Shown here: positions 8,687-16,944 of the stretch, piece after piece
Position numbering within the stretch: position 1 is the stretch's first letter
Layout: the number at the start of each line of letters is the position of its first letter
Assembly: GCA_027067975.1 (NCBI GenBank)
Contig: JAMOUS010000124.1
Location: 1-44,867 of the forward strand
Length of the DNA: 44,867 nt
DNA from: Bacteroidales bacterium
GTDB lineage: Bacteria > Bacteroidota > Bacteroidia > Bacteroidales > VadinHA17
Direction of reading: 5' to 3'
Program-made: the position numbers and the translations under genes
The notes under the pieces: generated by a model
What the model was told of the DNA's origin: nothing
The model's input: only the letters and a program-made list of their open reading frames with translations
Database searches by the model: none

Positions 8687-9661
8687 ATGAAAAAACATGT
8701 TGCCATCGGCATCGATATCGGCGGCACCAACACGGTGTTCGGCATTGTTGATAAAAAAGGCAATTTCCTGGCCGAAGGGAAGATGAAGACCCGCGACTAC
8801 GGCGAGATCGAGGTCTTCCTCGCCGCCCTCAACGAGAAGGTGCGGCTGGCCTTGCGCCGGCTCAACGAGAAGGTGTTCGTCGAAGGCATCGGCATCGGCG
8901 CGCCGATGGGCAACATCAACAAGGGCACGATCGAATATGCGGCCGACCTGCCCTGGAAGGGGGTGATTCCCCTGGCCGATCTTTTCAAACAATACACCTC
9001 GCTGCCGGTGATCGTCACCAATGATGCCAATGCGGCCGCCATCGGCGAGATGATCTACGGCGGTGCCAAGGGGATGAAGAACTTTGTGGTGATCACGCTG
9101 GGCACGGGGCTGGGCAGCGGCTTCGTCGTCAACGGCGAGCTGCTCTACGGTGCCGACGGCTTCGCCGGCGAGATCGGCCACACCTCCATCCGCCCCGGTG
9201 AGAGCAACCGCCAGTGCGCCTGCGGCCGCAAAGGATGCCTAGAGACCTATGTCTCGGCCACCGGCATCAAACGCACCGTCTTCAAGCTCCTCGGCGACAT
9301 GATCGAAGACAGCGTCCTGCGCAACTACAGCTTCAACGAACTCACCGCCGCCGACATCAGCGAAGCCGCCAAGAACGGCGACCCCGTCGCCCTGGCCGCT
9401 TTCGAACATACCGGCAAAATGCTCGGCTACAAACTCGCCGACGTTGTCGCCCACACCAATCCCGAGGCGATCTTCCTCTTCGGCGGCCTCACCCTCTCCG
9501 GCGAGCTGATCTTCGAACCCACCCGCCGCCACATGGAACAGAACCTCCTCTCCATCTACAAAGGCAAGGTGAAACTCCTCCCCTCCAAACTCAATACCCA
9601 GAACGCCGCCGTCCTCGGCGCCAGCGCCCTGGTGTGGAACATGGAAAACCATAAGAAGTAA
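8687..9661 (+). CDS. ROK family sugar kinase (ROK2), paralogue of ROK1
   Basis: MKKHVAIGIDIGGTNTVFGIVD; LGTGLGSGFVVNGELLYGADGFAGEIGH; CACGRKGCLE zinc motif. Confidence 0.92.
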   Translation: MKKHVAIGIDIGGTNTVFGIVDKKGNFLAEGKMKTRDYGEIEVFLAALNEKVRLALRRLNEKVFVEGIGIGAPMGNINKGTIEYAADLPWKGVIPLADLFKQYTSLPVIVTNDANAAAIGEMIYGGAKGMKNFVVITLGTGLGSGFVVNGELLYGADGFAGEIGHTSIRPGESNRQCACGRKGCLETYVSATGIKRTVFKLLGDMIEDSVLRNYSFNELTAADISEAAKNGDPVALAAFEHTGKMLGYKLADVVAHTNPEAIFLFGGLTLSGELIFEPTRRHMEQNLLSIYKGKVKLLPSKLNTQNAAVLGASALVWNMENHKK

Positions 9662-9693
9662 CCCCGTCATTTTTTCGTATCTTGGCAGAAAAA

Positions 9694-10092
9694 ATGGCCG
9701 GAGGTGCACATATCTTCCTGCGTATTCTGATGATCACCGTCGAATCGATCATCTTCGCTCTGGCAGGGGCCTTGTTGCGCCCTTACTTGCCCCCCACACG
9801 CCACAAGATCTCCTACCTCCTGCTCAAGGTCAGCTATCTTCTCTACCTCTTCACCCTCATGGCTCTGCTCTATTTCCTCGCCTTCTACCCGCAAGAGCTG
9901 GATGAATATTTCAGCAATCTTCTCTTCTTTTCGCTCCTCTTCTCAATGATCTTCCCCTCCGGTGCCATGCTCGCCCGCAAGAAGATCAAACACAAGAGAA
10001 CGCTATACAACTATTTTTTCACCCTCCTCAACCTGCTGATCGCGGCCGCCTACATCTACCTGTGGGCGGATATCCGAGCCCTTTACGGTTGA
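9694..10092 (+). CDS. Small multi-pass membrane protein, function unknown
   Basis: ATG at 9694 (the track start at 9682 is TTG); about 4 hydrophobic segments; no recognised domain. Confidence 0.65.
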   Translation: MAGGAHIFLRILMITVESIIFALAGALLRPYLPPTRHKISYLLLKVSYLLYLFTLMALLYFLAFYPQELDEYFSNLLFFSLLFSMIFPSGAMLARKKIKHKRTLYNYFFTLLNLLIAAAYIYLWADIRALYG

Positions 10093-10111
10093 AAGGACAA
10101 AACGCACGACC

Positions 10112-11761
10112 ATGCTGAAAGAGACACTTACCGGATTCATCCGCAACGGCATCGAAAAGGGCTGGGACATCAAGGCCCTCTCCAACTATCGGGGGGACGA
10201 CTTCACCTACCGTGAAGTCGCCACGCTGATGGCCCGTCTGCACCTTCTCTACCGCGAGGCCGGCATCCGCGAGGGCGACAAGATCGCTCTCGTCGGCAAG
10301 AACTCGGTCCACTGGGCCGTCATCTACCTGGCCACTGTCACCTACGGAGCGGTCATCGTGCCTCTGCTGCCCGACTTCCGGCCGGCGGACATCCAAAACC
10401 TCCTCGACCATTCCGACTCGCTCCTGCTCTTTGCCGAGAAGAGCCTGTTCGAGCCCCTCGACACCCAGGCCTTCCCGAAGATCCGTGCCGCCCTGGCCGT
10501 CGACGACTTCTCCCTCCTTTTCTCGCGTGACGAGTCCCTCGCTTCTATTGTCACCGAATGGGACGGTCTCTTCGCTTCCCGCTACCCCGAAGGGTACCGC
10601 CGCAACGATCTGGACCTTCCCGAGATCCCCAACGACCGGCTGGCGGTGATCAGCTACACCTCCGGCACCACGGGCAATTCGAAAGGGGTGATGCTCTCGC
10701 ACAACTCGCTGGCCGCCAATGTGCGCTTTGCCCACCGTCACATGCCGCTGCAGGCGGGCGACCGCATCGTCTCCTTCCTGCCGCTGGCCCATGCCTACGG
10801 CTGCGCCTTCGAGTTCCTCTTCCCCTTCACTCTCGGCTGCCATATCACCTTCCTCACCAAGACCCCCTCGCCGCAGATCATCACCAAGGCCTTCGCAGAG
10901 ATACGCCCGCGTCTCATCCTATCAGTGCCGCTGGTGATCGAAAAGATCTACAAGAAAAAGATCATGCCCGCCCTCGACAAGCCGCTCCTGAAGGTGCTGC
11001 TGCGCATCCCCGGCATACGCGGCCTAGTGCACCGCTCCATCCGCAAAAAGATTCTCGAAGTGTTCGGCGGCAACTTCCATGAGATCGTCATCGGCGGTGC
11101 CGCCTTCAACCCCGAGGCCGAAGTCTTCTTCCACCGCATCGGCGTGCCCTTCACCGTAGGCTACGGCATGACCGAGTGCGGACCGCTCATCAGCTATGCC
11201 CCCTGGAACGACCGTAAGCTCTTCTCCTGCGGACGTCCTGTCGACACCCTCGAGGTGAAGATCGACTCTTCCGACCCCGAGCATGAGGCCGGCGAGATCC
11301 TCGTCCGCGGAGAGAACGTCATGGAAGGATACTACAAGAACGAAGAGGCCACCCGCCAGGTGCTCGACGACGAAGGCTGGCTCCATACCGGCGACCTCGG
11401 CACTATGGACAAGGAACAGAACATCTTCATCCGCGGCCGCAGCAAGAACATGATCCTCGGCCCCTCGGGACAGAACATCTACCCCGAAGAGATCGAGGCC
11501 GTCCTCAACAACCAGCCCCTGGTGGCCGACTCGCTCGTCGTCAACCGCGAAAACCGCATCGTCGCCCTCGTCTATCCCGACCAGGACGAGGTGCGGGCAA
11601 GAAAGATCTCCGAAGAAGAACTTCCCAAAGTGATGGACGACCTGCGGCGCCAGGTGAACGGCGAGCTGTCCGCCTACATGCAGATCCACCGCATTGAGAT
11701 CATGAAAGAGGATTTCCAGCGTACGCCCAAGAAGAACATCAAACGCTTCAAGTATCAGTGA
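10112..11761 (+). CDS. AMP-dependent synthetase / long-chain fatty acid-CoA ligase-like
   Basis: AMP-binding motif ISYTSGTTGNSKGVMLSHNSL; GYGMTECGPLISY; GWLHTGDLGTMDKEQNIFIRGRSKNMI. Confidence 0.92.
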   Translation: MLKETLTGFIRNGIEKGWDIKALSNYRGDDFTYREVATLMARLHLLYREAGIREGDKIALVGKNSVHWAVIYLATVTYGAVIVPLLPDFRPADIQNLLDHSDSLLLFAEKSLFEPLDTQAFPKIRAALAVDDFSLLFSRDESLASIVTEWDGLFASRYPEGYRRNDLDLPEIPNDRLAVISYTSGTTGNSKGVMLSHNSLAANVRFAHRHMPLQAGDRIVSFLPLAHAYGCAFEFLFPFTLGCHITFLTKTPSPQIITKAFAEIRPRLILSVPLVIEKIYKKKIMPALDKPLLKVLLRIPGIRGLVHRSIRKKILEVFGGNFHEIVIGGAAFNPEAEVFFHRIGVPFTVGYGMTECGPLISYAPWNDRKLFSCGRPVDTLEVKIDSSDPEHEAGEILVRGENVMEGYYKNEEATRQVLDDEGWLHTGDLGTMDKEQNIFIRGRSKNMILGPSGQNIYPEEIEAVLNNQPLVADSLVVNRENRIVALVYPDQDEVRARKISEEELPKVMDDLRRQVNGELSAYMQIHRIEIMKEDFQRTPKKNIKRFKYQ

Positions 11762-12453
11762 GCGAAGGTCGCTTCGATACGGTGATCATCGTGGCGGGTG
11801 GCGAGGGCCGCCGCCTGGGGGCGCCCGTCCCCAAGCAGTTCCTTCCCCTTGGCGGCGTGCCGGTGTTGTGGCATACCCTCCTGGCCTTTCACCATTACGA
11901 CCCGTCGCTGCAGATCATCGTAGTGCTTCATCCCGCCTGGCAAGATCACTGGCAGGAGACGGCAGCACACCTCTCTCCTGCCATCCCCTATGCGGTTGCC
12001 GGCGGCGGTGAGACGCGCTTTCATTCGGTACGCAACGGGCTGGCGCTGGCCCGCGGCATCTTCACCGCCGTCCACGATGCCAGCCGGCCTCTCATAAGCC
12101 CGGCCCTCCTGCAGCGATGCTTCGACGCCGCCCGCCGCCACGGCAATGCCGTACCTGCCATCCCCGTCACCGACTCCCTGCGGGAGGTCACCGCCGCCGG
12201 CAACCGCCCCGTCAACCGGGAACGCTTCCGCAGCATCCAAACCCCCCAGATCTTCCCCACCCCCCTGCTCAAAAAAGCTTTCGAACAACCCTACCGCCCC
12301 AACTTCACCGACGAGGCCACGGTCGTGGAAAGCCTGGGCGAAAAGATCCACCTCGTCGAAGGAGAACGCAGCAACCTCAAGATCACCACCCCCTTCGACA
12401 TGGAAGTGGCCGAAATGCTCATCCGCCAGCAACGAAAAAAACAACACCCATGA
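11758..12453 (+). CDS. ispD: 2-C-methyl-D-erythritol 4-phosphate cytidylyltransferase
   Basis: IIVAGGEGRRLGAPVPKQFLPLGGVPVLWHTL; VHDASRPLISP; GTG start overlaps the upstream stop. Confidence 0.9.
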   Translation: MSEGRFDTVIIVAGGEGRRLGAPVPKQFLPLGGVPVLWHTLLAFHHYDPSLQIIVVLHPAWQDHWQETAAHLSPAIPYAVAGGGETRFHSVRNGLALARGIFTAVHDASRPLISPALLQRCFDAARRHGNAVPAIPVTDSLREVTAAGNRPVNRERFRSIQTPQIFPTPLLKKAFEQPYRPNFTDEATVVESLGEKIHLVEGERSNLKITTPFDMEVAEMLIRQQRKKQHP

Positions 12454-13580
12454 AAAAGTCCCGCACGCTCCTCCTGACCCTCTTCAGTATCCTGCTCCAG
12501 CTGTCCCTCTCCGGCCAATCATACCTCATGTATATCGGCACTTACACCACCTGGAAAGAAGGAGGAAAAGGCATTTATGCCTACCGTTTCCTCCCCGACA
12601 GCGGCAAGATCGTCTATGCAGGGCTCACCCATGGCATCCGCAATCCCTCTTTTTTGCTGGCGGATCCTTCCGGACAATACCTGTATGCCGTCAATGAGTT
12701 GGGCAACCGTCATGGTGGCGTCTCTTCGTTCAGTATCGAACGTCCCGGCGGCAAGCTCACGCCGCTCTCGACACAACCCACCGGCGGCGACGCGCCGTGT
12801 CACCTCACCCTTGACGAGGCGGGCACCACCCTCTTCACGGCCAACTATGCCGGCGGCAGTGTGTCGGTGTTTCCCGTCACGGAGGGCCGCATCTGGGAGC
12901 GCACGGCCCTCATCACCCATGAGGGTCACGGTCCCATCGCCGCCCGTCAGCGGGGACCCCATCCCCATGAGGTGGTCATCAACGCCGTCGACCATCTGCT
13001 CTACGTGCCTGACCTGGGCCTCGACAAGGTCTTCCTGTACCGCCCCCGCCAAGCACAGCAGCCTCTGCCGGCCGCCCAGCCTTATGTGACCACCGCCCCC
13101 GGCGGCGGCCCCCGCCACCTCGCCTTCTCCCCCGATGGATATGAGATGTATGTGGTCCTGGAGATGGCCTCGCGACTCGCTCATTTCCACCGCGACGACC
13201 CCGCCACCCCCTGGCAGGAGATCGGCAGCGTCTCCCTCCTCCCCGAAGACGCCGACGCCACCGGCAACACCGGCGCCGAAGTGGTCATCACCCCCGACGG
13301 GAAATACCTCTATGCCTCCAACCGCGGCCACAACAGCATCTCCCTCTTCTCGCTCGAACGTGACGGAAAACCTGTCATGACAGGCAACTATCCCTGCGGC
13401 GGCAAAACACCCCGCTTCTTCACCCTCGATCCCACCGGAAAGTACCTCCTCGTGCTCAACCAGGACTCGAACAATATGGTCCTCTTCCTGCGAAAGAACG
13501 ACGGCTCGCTTGTCCCCACCGGCACCGACATCTCCGTCCCCAAGCCCGTATGCGCGGTGTTCGTGCCGGCCAACCTATGA
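12450..13580 (+). CDS. Secreted lactonase-family (6-phosphogluconolactonase-like beta-propeller) protein
   Basis: Signal peptide MKKSRTLLLTLFSILLQLSLSGQS; YIGTYT...GIYAYRF, GGDAPCHL, GGGPRHLAFSPDG; ATG at 12450. Confidence 0.88.
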   Translation: MKKSRTLLLTLFSILLQLSLSGQSYLMYIGTYTTWKEGGKGIYAYRFLPDSGKIVYAGLTHGIRNPSFLLADPSGQYLYAVNELGNRHGGVSSFSIERPGGKLTPLSTQPTGGDAPCHLTLDEAGTTLFTANYAGGSVSVFPVTEGRIWERTALITHEGHGPIAARQRGPHPHEVVINAVDHLLYVPDLGLDKVFLYRPRQAQQPLPAAQPYVTTAPGGGPRHLAFSPDGYEMYVVLEMASRLAHFHRDDPATPWQEIGSVSLLPEDADATGNTGAEVVITPDGKYLYASNRGHNSISLFSLERDGKPVMTGNYPCGGKTPRFFTLDPTGKYLLVLNQDSNNMVLFLRKNDGSLVPTGTDISVPKPVCAVFVPANL

Positions 13581-13684
13581 CTTTTTACACTCTTTAACCT
13601 TCTTTTAACCGCACTCCACACGCTTGGCACAGTATTTGTCCTTTTATAGGCACAGGCAATCTTCCACATATACCTCTCCAGGGC

Positions 13685-13718
13685 AGCCAGGCGTCACGTG
13701 CACCTGGCTTTATTTTTT
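13685..13718 (+). terminator. Probable intrinsic terminator downstream of the lactonase
   Basis: AGCCAGG (13685-13691)/CCTGGCT (13703-13709) followed by TTATTTTTT. Confidence 0.65.
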
Positions 13719-13805
13719 ACCGGCAGTTCGGAGTTCATTGTATTGAGTCAATGACACCCGGCTTTCGCGAAGCTTTGGCTGAAGCGAAAGACGATGGTGG
13801 AATTG

Positions 13806-13839
13806 ACCCTGACCGGAGCCGCAGGCGGAGCGTCAGGGT
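13806..13839. repeat. Inverted repeat ACCCTGAC...GTCAGGGT
   Basis: Perfect 8-bp arms 13806-13813 and 13832-13839 around a GC-rich core CGGAGCCGCAGGCGGAGC. Confidence 0.7.
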
Positions 13840-13856
13840 TCTGCAAAAGTGACTGA

Positions 13857-13928
13857 AGTACTTCGAGTGCCTGGAGTGCCTTAAGTACTTCGAGTACTTT
13901 GAGTACTTGGTGTTCGGAGTATGGAGTT
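13857..13928. repeat. Degenerate 9-bp tandem array (AGTACTTCG-like)
   Basis: AGTACTTCG/AGTGCCTGG/AGTGCCTTA/AGTACTTCG/AGTACTTTG/AGTACTTGG at 13857-13910, then TGTTCGGAGTATGGAGTT. Confidence 0.85.
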
Positions 13929-13936
13929 GTTCTACT

Positions 13937-14010
13937 TTTGTCTTTTGCCTTAACCCTTTTGCCTTCTTTTGTCTTTGTCCTTTTATCTTTTGTCTCGTTT
14001 TGGCCTTCTT
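13937..14010. repeat. Degenerate CTTTTGT-type short-period tract
   Basis: cttttgtcttttgccttaacccttttgccttcttttgtctttgtccttttatcttttgtc: about 7-bp periodicity. Confidence 0.6.
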
Positions 14011-14233
14011 CGTCCACCGAAGCTTTAACGAAGGCGAATCGCATCATCTCATTATCGCTTCATCGCTTTATCGCTTTATCGAAACCCCACCGATCCCCTC
14101 AGCCCCTCCGGGGCTTTGCTGTGCCACTTATGCCTTTTGCCTTCTCTTTTGTCTTGTTTCTCGCCGCCCGCGGCTCACGGGGCGGAGGCGGCTGCCTCCT
14201 CTGTCGCGGTTTTTTTATTGCGGAAAATTGGAA

Positions 14234-14241
14234 TAATTTTG
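14234..14241 (+). promoter_or_regulatory. Candidate -7 element (TAATTTTG) for cysS
   Basis: TAnnTTTG match 26 bp upstream of the cysS ATG; no good -33 partner. Confidence 0.4.
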
Positions 14242-14266
14242 CACAATGTTCCAATAAGAAGCTGTC

Positions 14267-15724
14267 ATGCTGAAGATCTACAATTCACTGTCGCGCCGCA
14301 AGGAAGAGTTCCAACCCCTCGATCCCCCGCATGTGGGGATGTATGTCTGCGGTCCCACGGTGTATGGCGATGCCCATCTGGGTCATGCCCGCGCCGCCAT
14401 CACTTTTGACGTGCTGTTCCGCTACCTGCAGCATCTGGGGTACAAGGTGCGGTATGTACGCAATATCACCGATGTGGGGCATCTCGAGAACGATGCCGAC
14501 AGCGGCGAGGACAAGATCGGCAAGCGTGCCCGCCTCGAGCAGCTCGAGCCGATGGAGGTGGTACAGCGCTATACCAACAGCTACCATCACAATATGGAAC
14601 AGCTCAACACCCTCCCCCCCAGTATCGAGCCCCACGCCTCCGGCCACATCATCGAACAGCAGATCTTCACCGAAAAGATCCTGGAGAACGGCTACGCCTA
14701 TGAGGTCAACGGCTCGGTCTATTTCGACGTAGAGAAATACAACCGCGACCATCATTACGGCAAACTGTCGGGGCGCCGGCTGGAGGATCTCCTGGCCAAC
14801 ACCCGCGAGCTGGAAGGGCAAGAGGAAAAACACCATCCATACGACTTCGCCCTCTGGAAGAAGGCCTCCCCCTCCCACATCATGAAATGGCCCTCGAAAT
14901 GGGGCGAGGGATATCCCGGCTGGCACATCGAATGCTCCACCATGAGCACGAAATATCTCGGCGAACAGTTCGACATCCACGGCGGGGGGATGGACCTGCT
15001 CTTCCCTCATCATGAGTGCGAGATCGCACAGTCGACCGCAGCCCTGGGGAAAGAGTCGGTAAAATACTGGATGCACAACAACCTCATCACCATCAACGGC
15101 CAGAAGATGGGCAAGTCGCTCGGCAATGCCATCTCGCTCAACGAGATCTTCAGCGGCGACCATCCCCTGCTGGAGAAGGCCTACTCACCCATGGCCATCC
15201 GTTTCTTCATCCTGCAGGCCCACTACCGCAGCACGCTCGACTTCTCCAACCGTGCGGTCCAGGCGGCCGAGAAAGGCCTCGAACGCCTCCTCGACGGGAT
15301 GGCCACCCTCGAGCGCATCAGGTCCGGCGACACCTCCACCTATGACGTCGAAGCCCTCGAGAAACGCTGTTACGAAGCCATGGACGACGACCTCAACACC
15401 CCCGTCCTCATCGCCCATCTCTTCGAAGGGATCAAACACATCCACCTCGCCGCCGCCGGCAAGGAAAGTCTCACCGCCGGCGACCTGGACAAGCTGAAAA
15501 AACTCTACCACACCTTCGTACACGAGATCCTCGGCATCCGCCAGGAAGAGAAAACCGCGAAAAACGACCTCACCGACCGCCTCATCGAGCTGATCCTCAA
15601 CATCCGGCTCGAGGCAAAGAAGAAAAAGGATTTCGACACCGCCGACCGCATCCGTGATATGCTGGGCGAACTGGGCATCACGGTCAAGGATGTACCCGGC
15701 GGCTTTGAATGGGAATGGAAATAA
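14267..15724 (+). CDS. cysS: Cysteinyl-tRNA synthetase
   Basis: [77 protein letters not shown] (KMSKS-like). Confidence 0.97.
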   Translation: MLKIYNSLSRRKEEFQPLDPPHVGMYVCGPTVYGDAHLGHARAAITFDVLFRYLQHLGYKVRYVRNITDVGHLENDADSGEDKIGKRARLEQLEPMEVVQRYTNSYHHNMEQLNTLPPSIEPHASGHIIEQQIFTEKILENGYAYEVNGSVYFDVEKYNRDHHYGKLSGRRLEDLLANTRELEGQEEKHHPYDFALWKKASPSHIMKWPSKWGEGYPGWHIECSTMSTKYLGEQFDIHGGGMDLLFPHHECEIAQSTAALGKESVKYWMHNNLITINGQKMGKSLGNAISLNEIFSGDHPLLEKAYSPMAIRFFILQAHYRSTLDFSNRAVQAAEKGLERLLDGMATLERIRSGDTSTYDVEALEKRCYEAMDDDLNTPVLIAHLFEGIKHIHLAAAGKESLTAGDLDKLKKLYHTFVHEILGIRQEEKTAKNDLTDRLIELILNIRLEAKKKKDFDTADRIRDMLGELGITVKDVPGGFEWEWK

Positions 15725-15728
15725 AAAG

Positions 15729-15850
15729 GAGTTCTCAGTATTGAGTTCTTAGTATCGAGTTCTCAGTATCGAGTTGGGAACTGGCTCAGAACTCGATACT
15801 CGATACTCCAAAACTCCATACTCCATACTCGATACTCTGAACTCAATATT
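15729..15850. repeat. Tandem and inverted repeat tract between convergent cysS and the DUF2147 gene
   Basis: Three 14-bp units GAGTTCTCAGTATT/GAGTTCTTAGTATC/GAGTTCTCAGTATC (15729-15770), then reverse-complement-type units; exact 11-bp arms AGTATCGAGTT (15765-15775)/AACTCGATACT (15790-15800). Confidence 0.9.
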
Positions 15851-15853
15851 CTA

Positions 15854-16309
15854 TTATTCCGCCCTCGTCCAGGTGGTCTTGCGGCCGAGGAACTTCATCC
15901 CCAACACATACCCTTTGATCTTGAGGTCCTTGCCCTCCATCCACATGTAGCAGTCATAGGTGTTCCCGCTCTTGGGATCATAGATACGGCCATCCACCCA
16001 TTCTTTCTCCTCGGGATCGTAACGGAACCCCCAGAAGAGCTTGAGCCCCATCACCGGGCGGGTCTTCAGCTTCGGATCGGGGTTCTTGTCGTCCACTTTC
16101 GGCTTGCCGTTCTCATACGGCTCCTTCAGCCAGACGATCTTACCGGTGTATTTGCCGTTCTCCTTGTAGATCTGGATAATGGCATCTTTCTCCTCGTTGT
16201 ACCATTTGCCGAGGATCACATCCCCCTCCTGGGCGCGGAGGAGCATGGCCGAAAAAAGGAAGAGGGTCACAAAGAGTGCTCGCATGGTCATTCTTTTTGG
16301 TTTGAACAT
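15854..16309 (-). CDS. DUF2147 domain-containing secreted protein
   Basis: Signal-like MRALFVTLFLFSAMLLRAQ; ILGKWYNEEKDAIIQIYKENGKYTGKIVWL. Exact start is uncertain (in-frame Met codons also at about 16291/16285). Confidence 0.82.
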   Translation of the reverse strand: MFKPKRMTMRALFVTLFLFSAMLLRAQEGDVILGKWYNEEKDAIIQIYKENGKYTGKIVWLKEPYENGKPKVDDKNPDPKLKTRPVMGLKLFWGFRYDPEEKEWVDGRIYDPKSGNTYDCYMWMEGKDLKIKGYVLGMKFLGRKTTWTRAE

Positions 16310-16331
16310 CTAAAAATAGGATTTTTTTCCT

Positions 16332-16940
16332 TCATCCGGTATTTCTCTTCACCAGGCCGTAGAAGAGCAAATGGAGGAGGTTCTCCACATGATGCATCTC
16401 GCCCCGTTCTTTTTTTCTCCAGAAAAGGGGGATCTCCAGTCCTTTCATGGCCGTACAGATGACCGTGGCGGCGAGGGTGGGGTCTTGTACGGTGAAGACC
16501 CCCTGGCCGATACCTTCTATCAGCAGGCGGGCGATGGTGATGCGCTCGGAACGGTCGTATTTGCGGCGTATCCGCTCGATGAAGTCGTACTGTGTCATCG
16601 AAGGCTCGAAGATGGAAGGATAGCGCGCCGCGATACTGCCCAAGGCCGACATACGTGCCAGGATGTACTTACGCAAGCGCGTGCGGGGGTCGTCATACCT
16701 CTCCAGGATGGCACTGAGCTGACGCCGCACTTTGGCCGCCTCACAGTCGACCACCGCATGGAAGATCTCCTCCTTCCCCCGGAAATAATAATAGAGCGAA
16801 CTTTTACCCATGTGGAGGCGGGCGGCAATATCTTCCACCGTCGTCTTACGGTAGCCGTAACGACCGAACACCTCACTGGCCGCCTTCACGATCTCGTGAC
16901 GCAGCTGCCGCCGGTAGCCGGGATATCGTCGCAGCACCAT
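16332..16940 (-). CDS. TetR/AcrR family transcriptional regulator
   Basis: HTH: HEIVKAASEVFGRYGYRKTTVEDIAARLHMGKSSLYYYFRGKEEIFHAV. Start at MVLRRYPGY (16940), just after the rnr stop, preferred over the longer ORF. Confidence 0.88.
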   Translation of the reverse strand: MVLRRYPGYRRQLRHEIVKAASEVFGRYGYRKTTVEDIAARLHMGKSSLYYYFRGKEEIFHAVVDCEAAKVRRQLSAILERYDDPRTRLRKYILARMSALGSIAARYPSIFEPSMTQYDFIERIRRKYDRSERITIARLLIEGIGQGVFTVQDPTLAATVICTAMKGLEIPLFWRKKERGEMHHVENLLHLLFYGLVKRNTG

Positions 16941-16944
16941 CGAC

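Noticed and set aside
12117-12449. N-terminal extension of the lactonase ORF
   Set aside because: Overlaps ispD out of frame; the signal peptide begins at the ATG at 12450.
13857-13928. Possible CRISPR array
   Set aside because: Units are 9 bp, contiguous and degenerate with no unique spacers; no cas genes nearby.
13748-14409. Small ORFs within the repeat-rich region upstream of cysS (13748-14047 -, 13899-14273 +, 13907-14236 +, 14116-14409 +)
   Set aside because: Translations merely follow the short-period repeats or run into cysS out of frame; no domain or start context.
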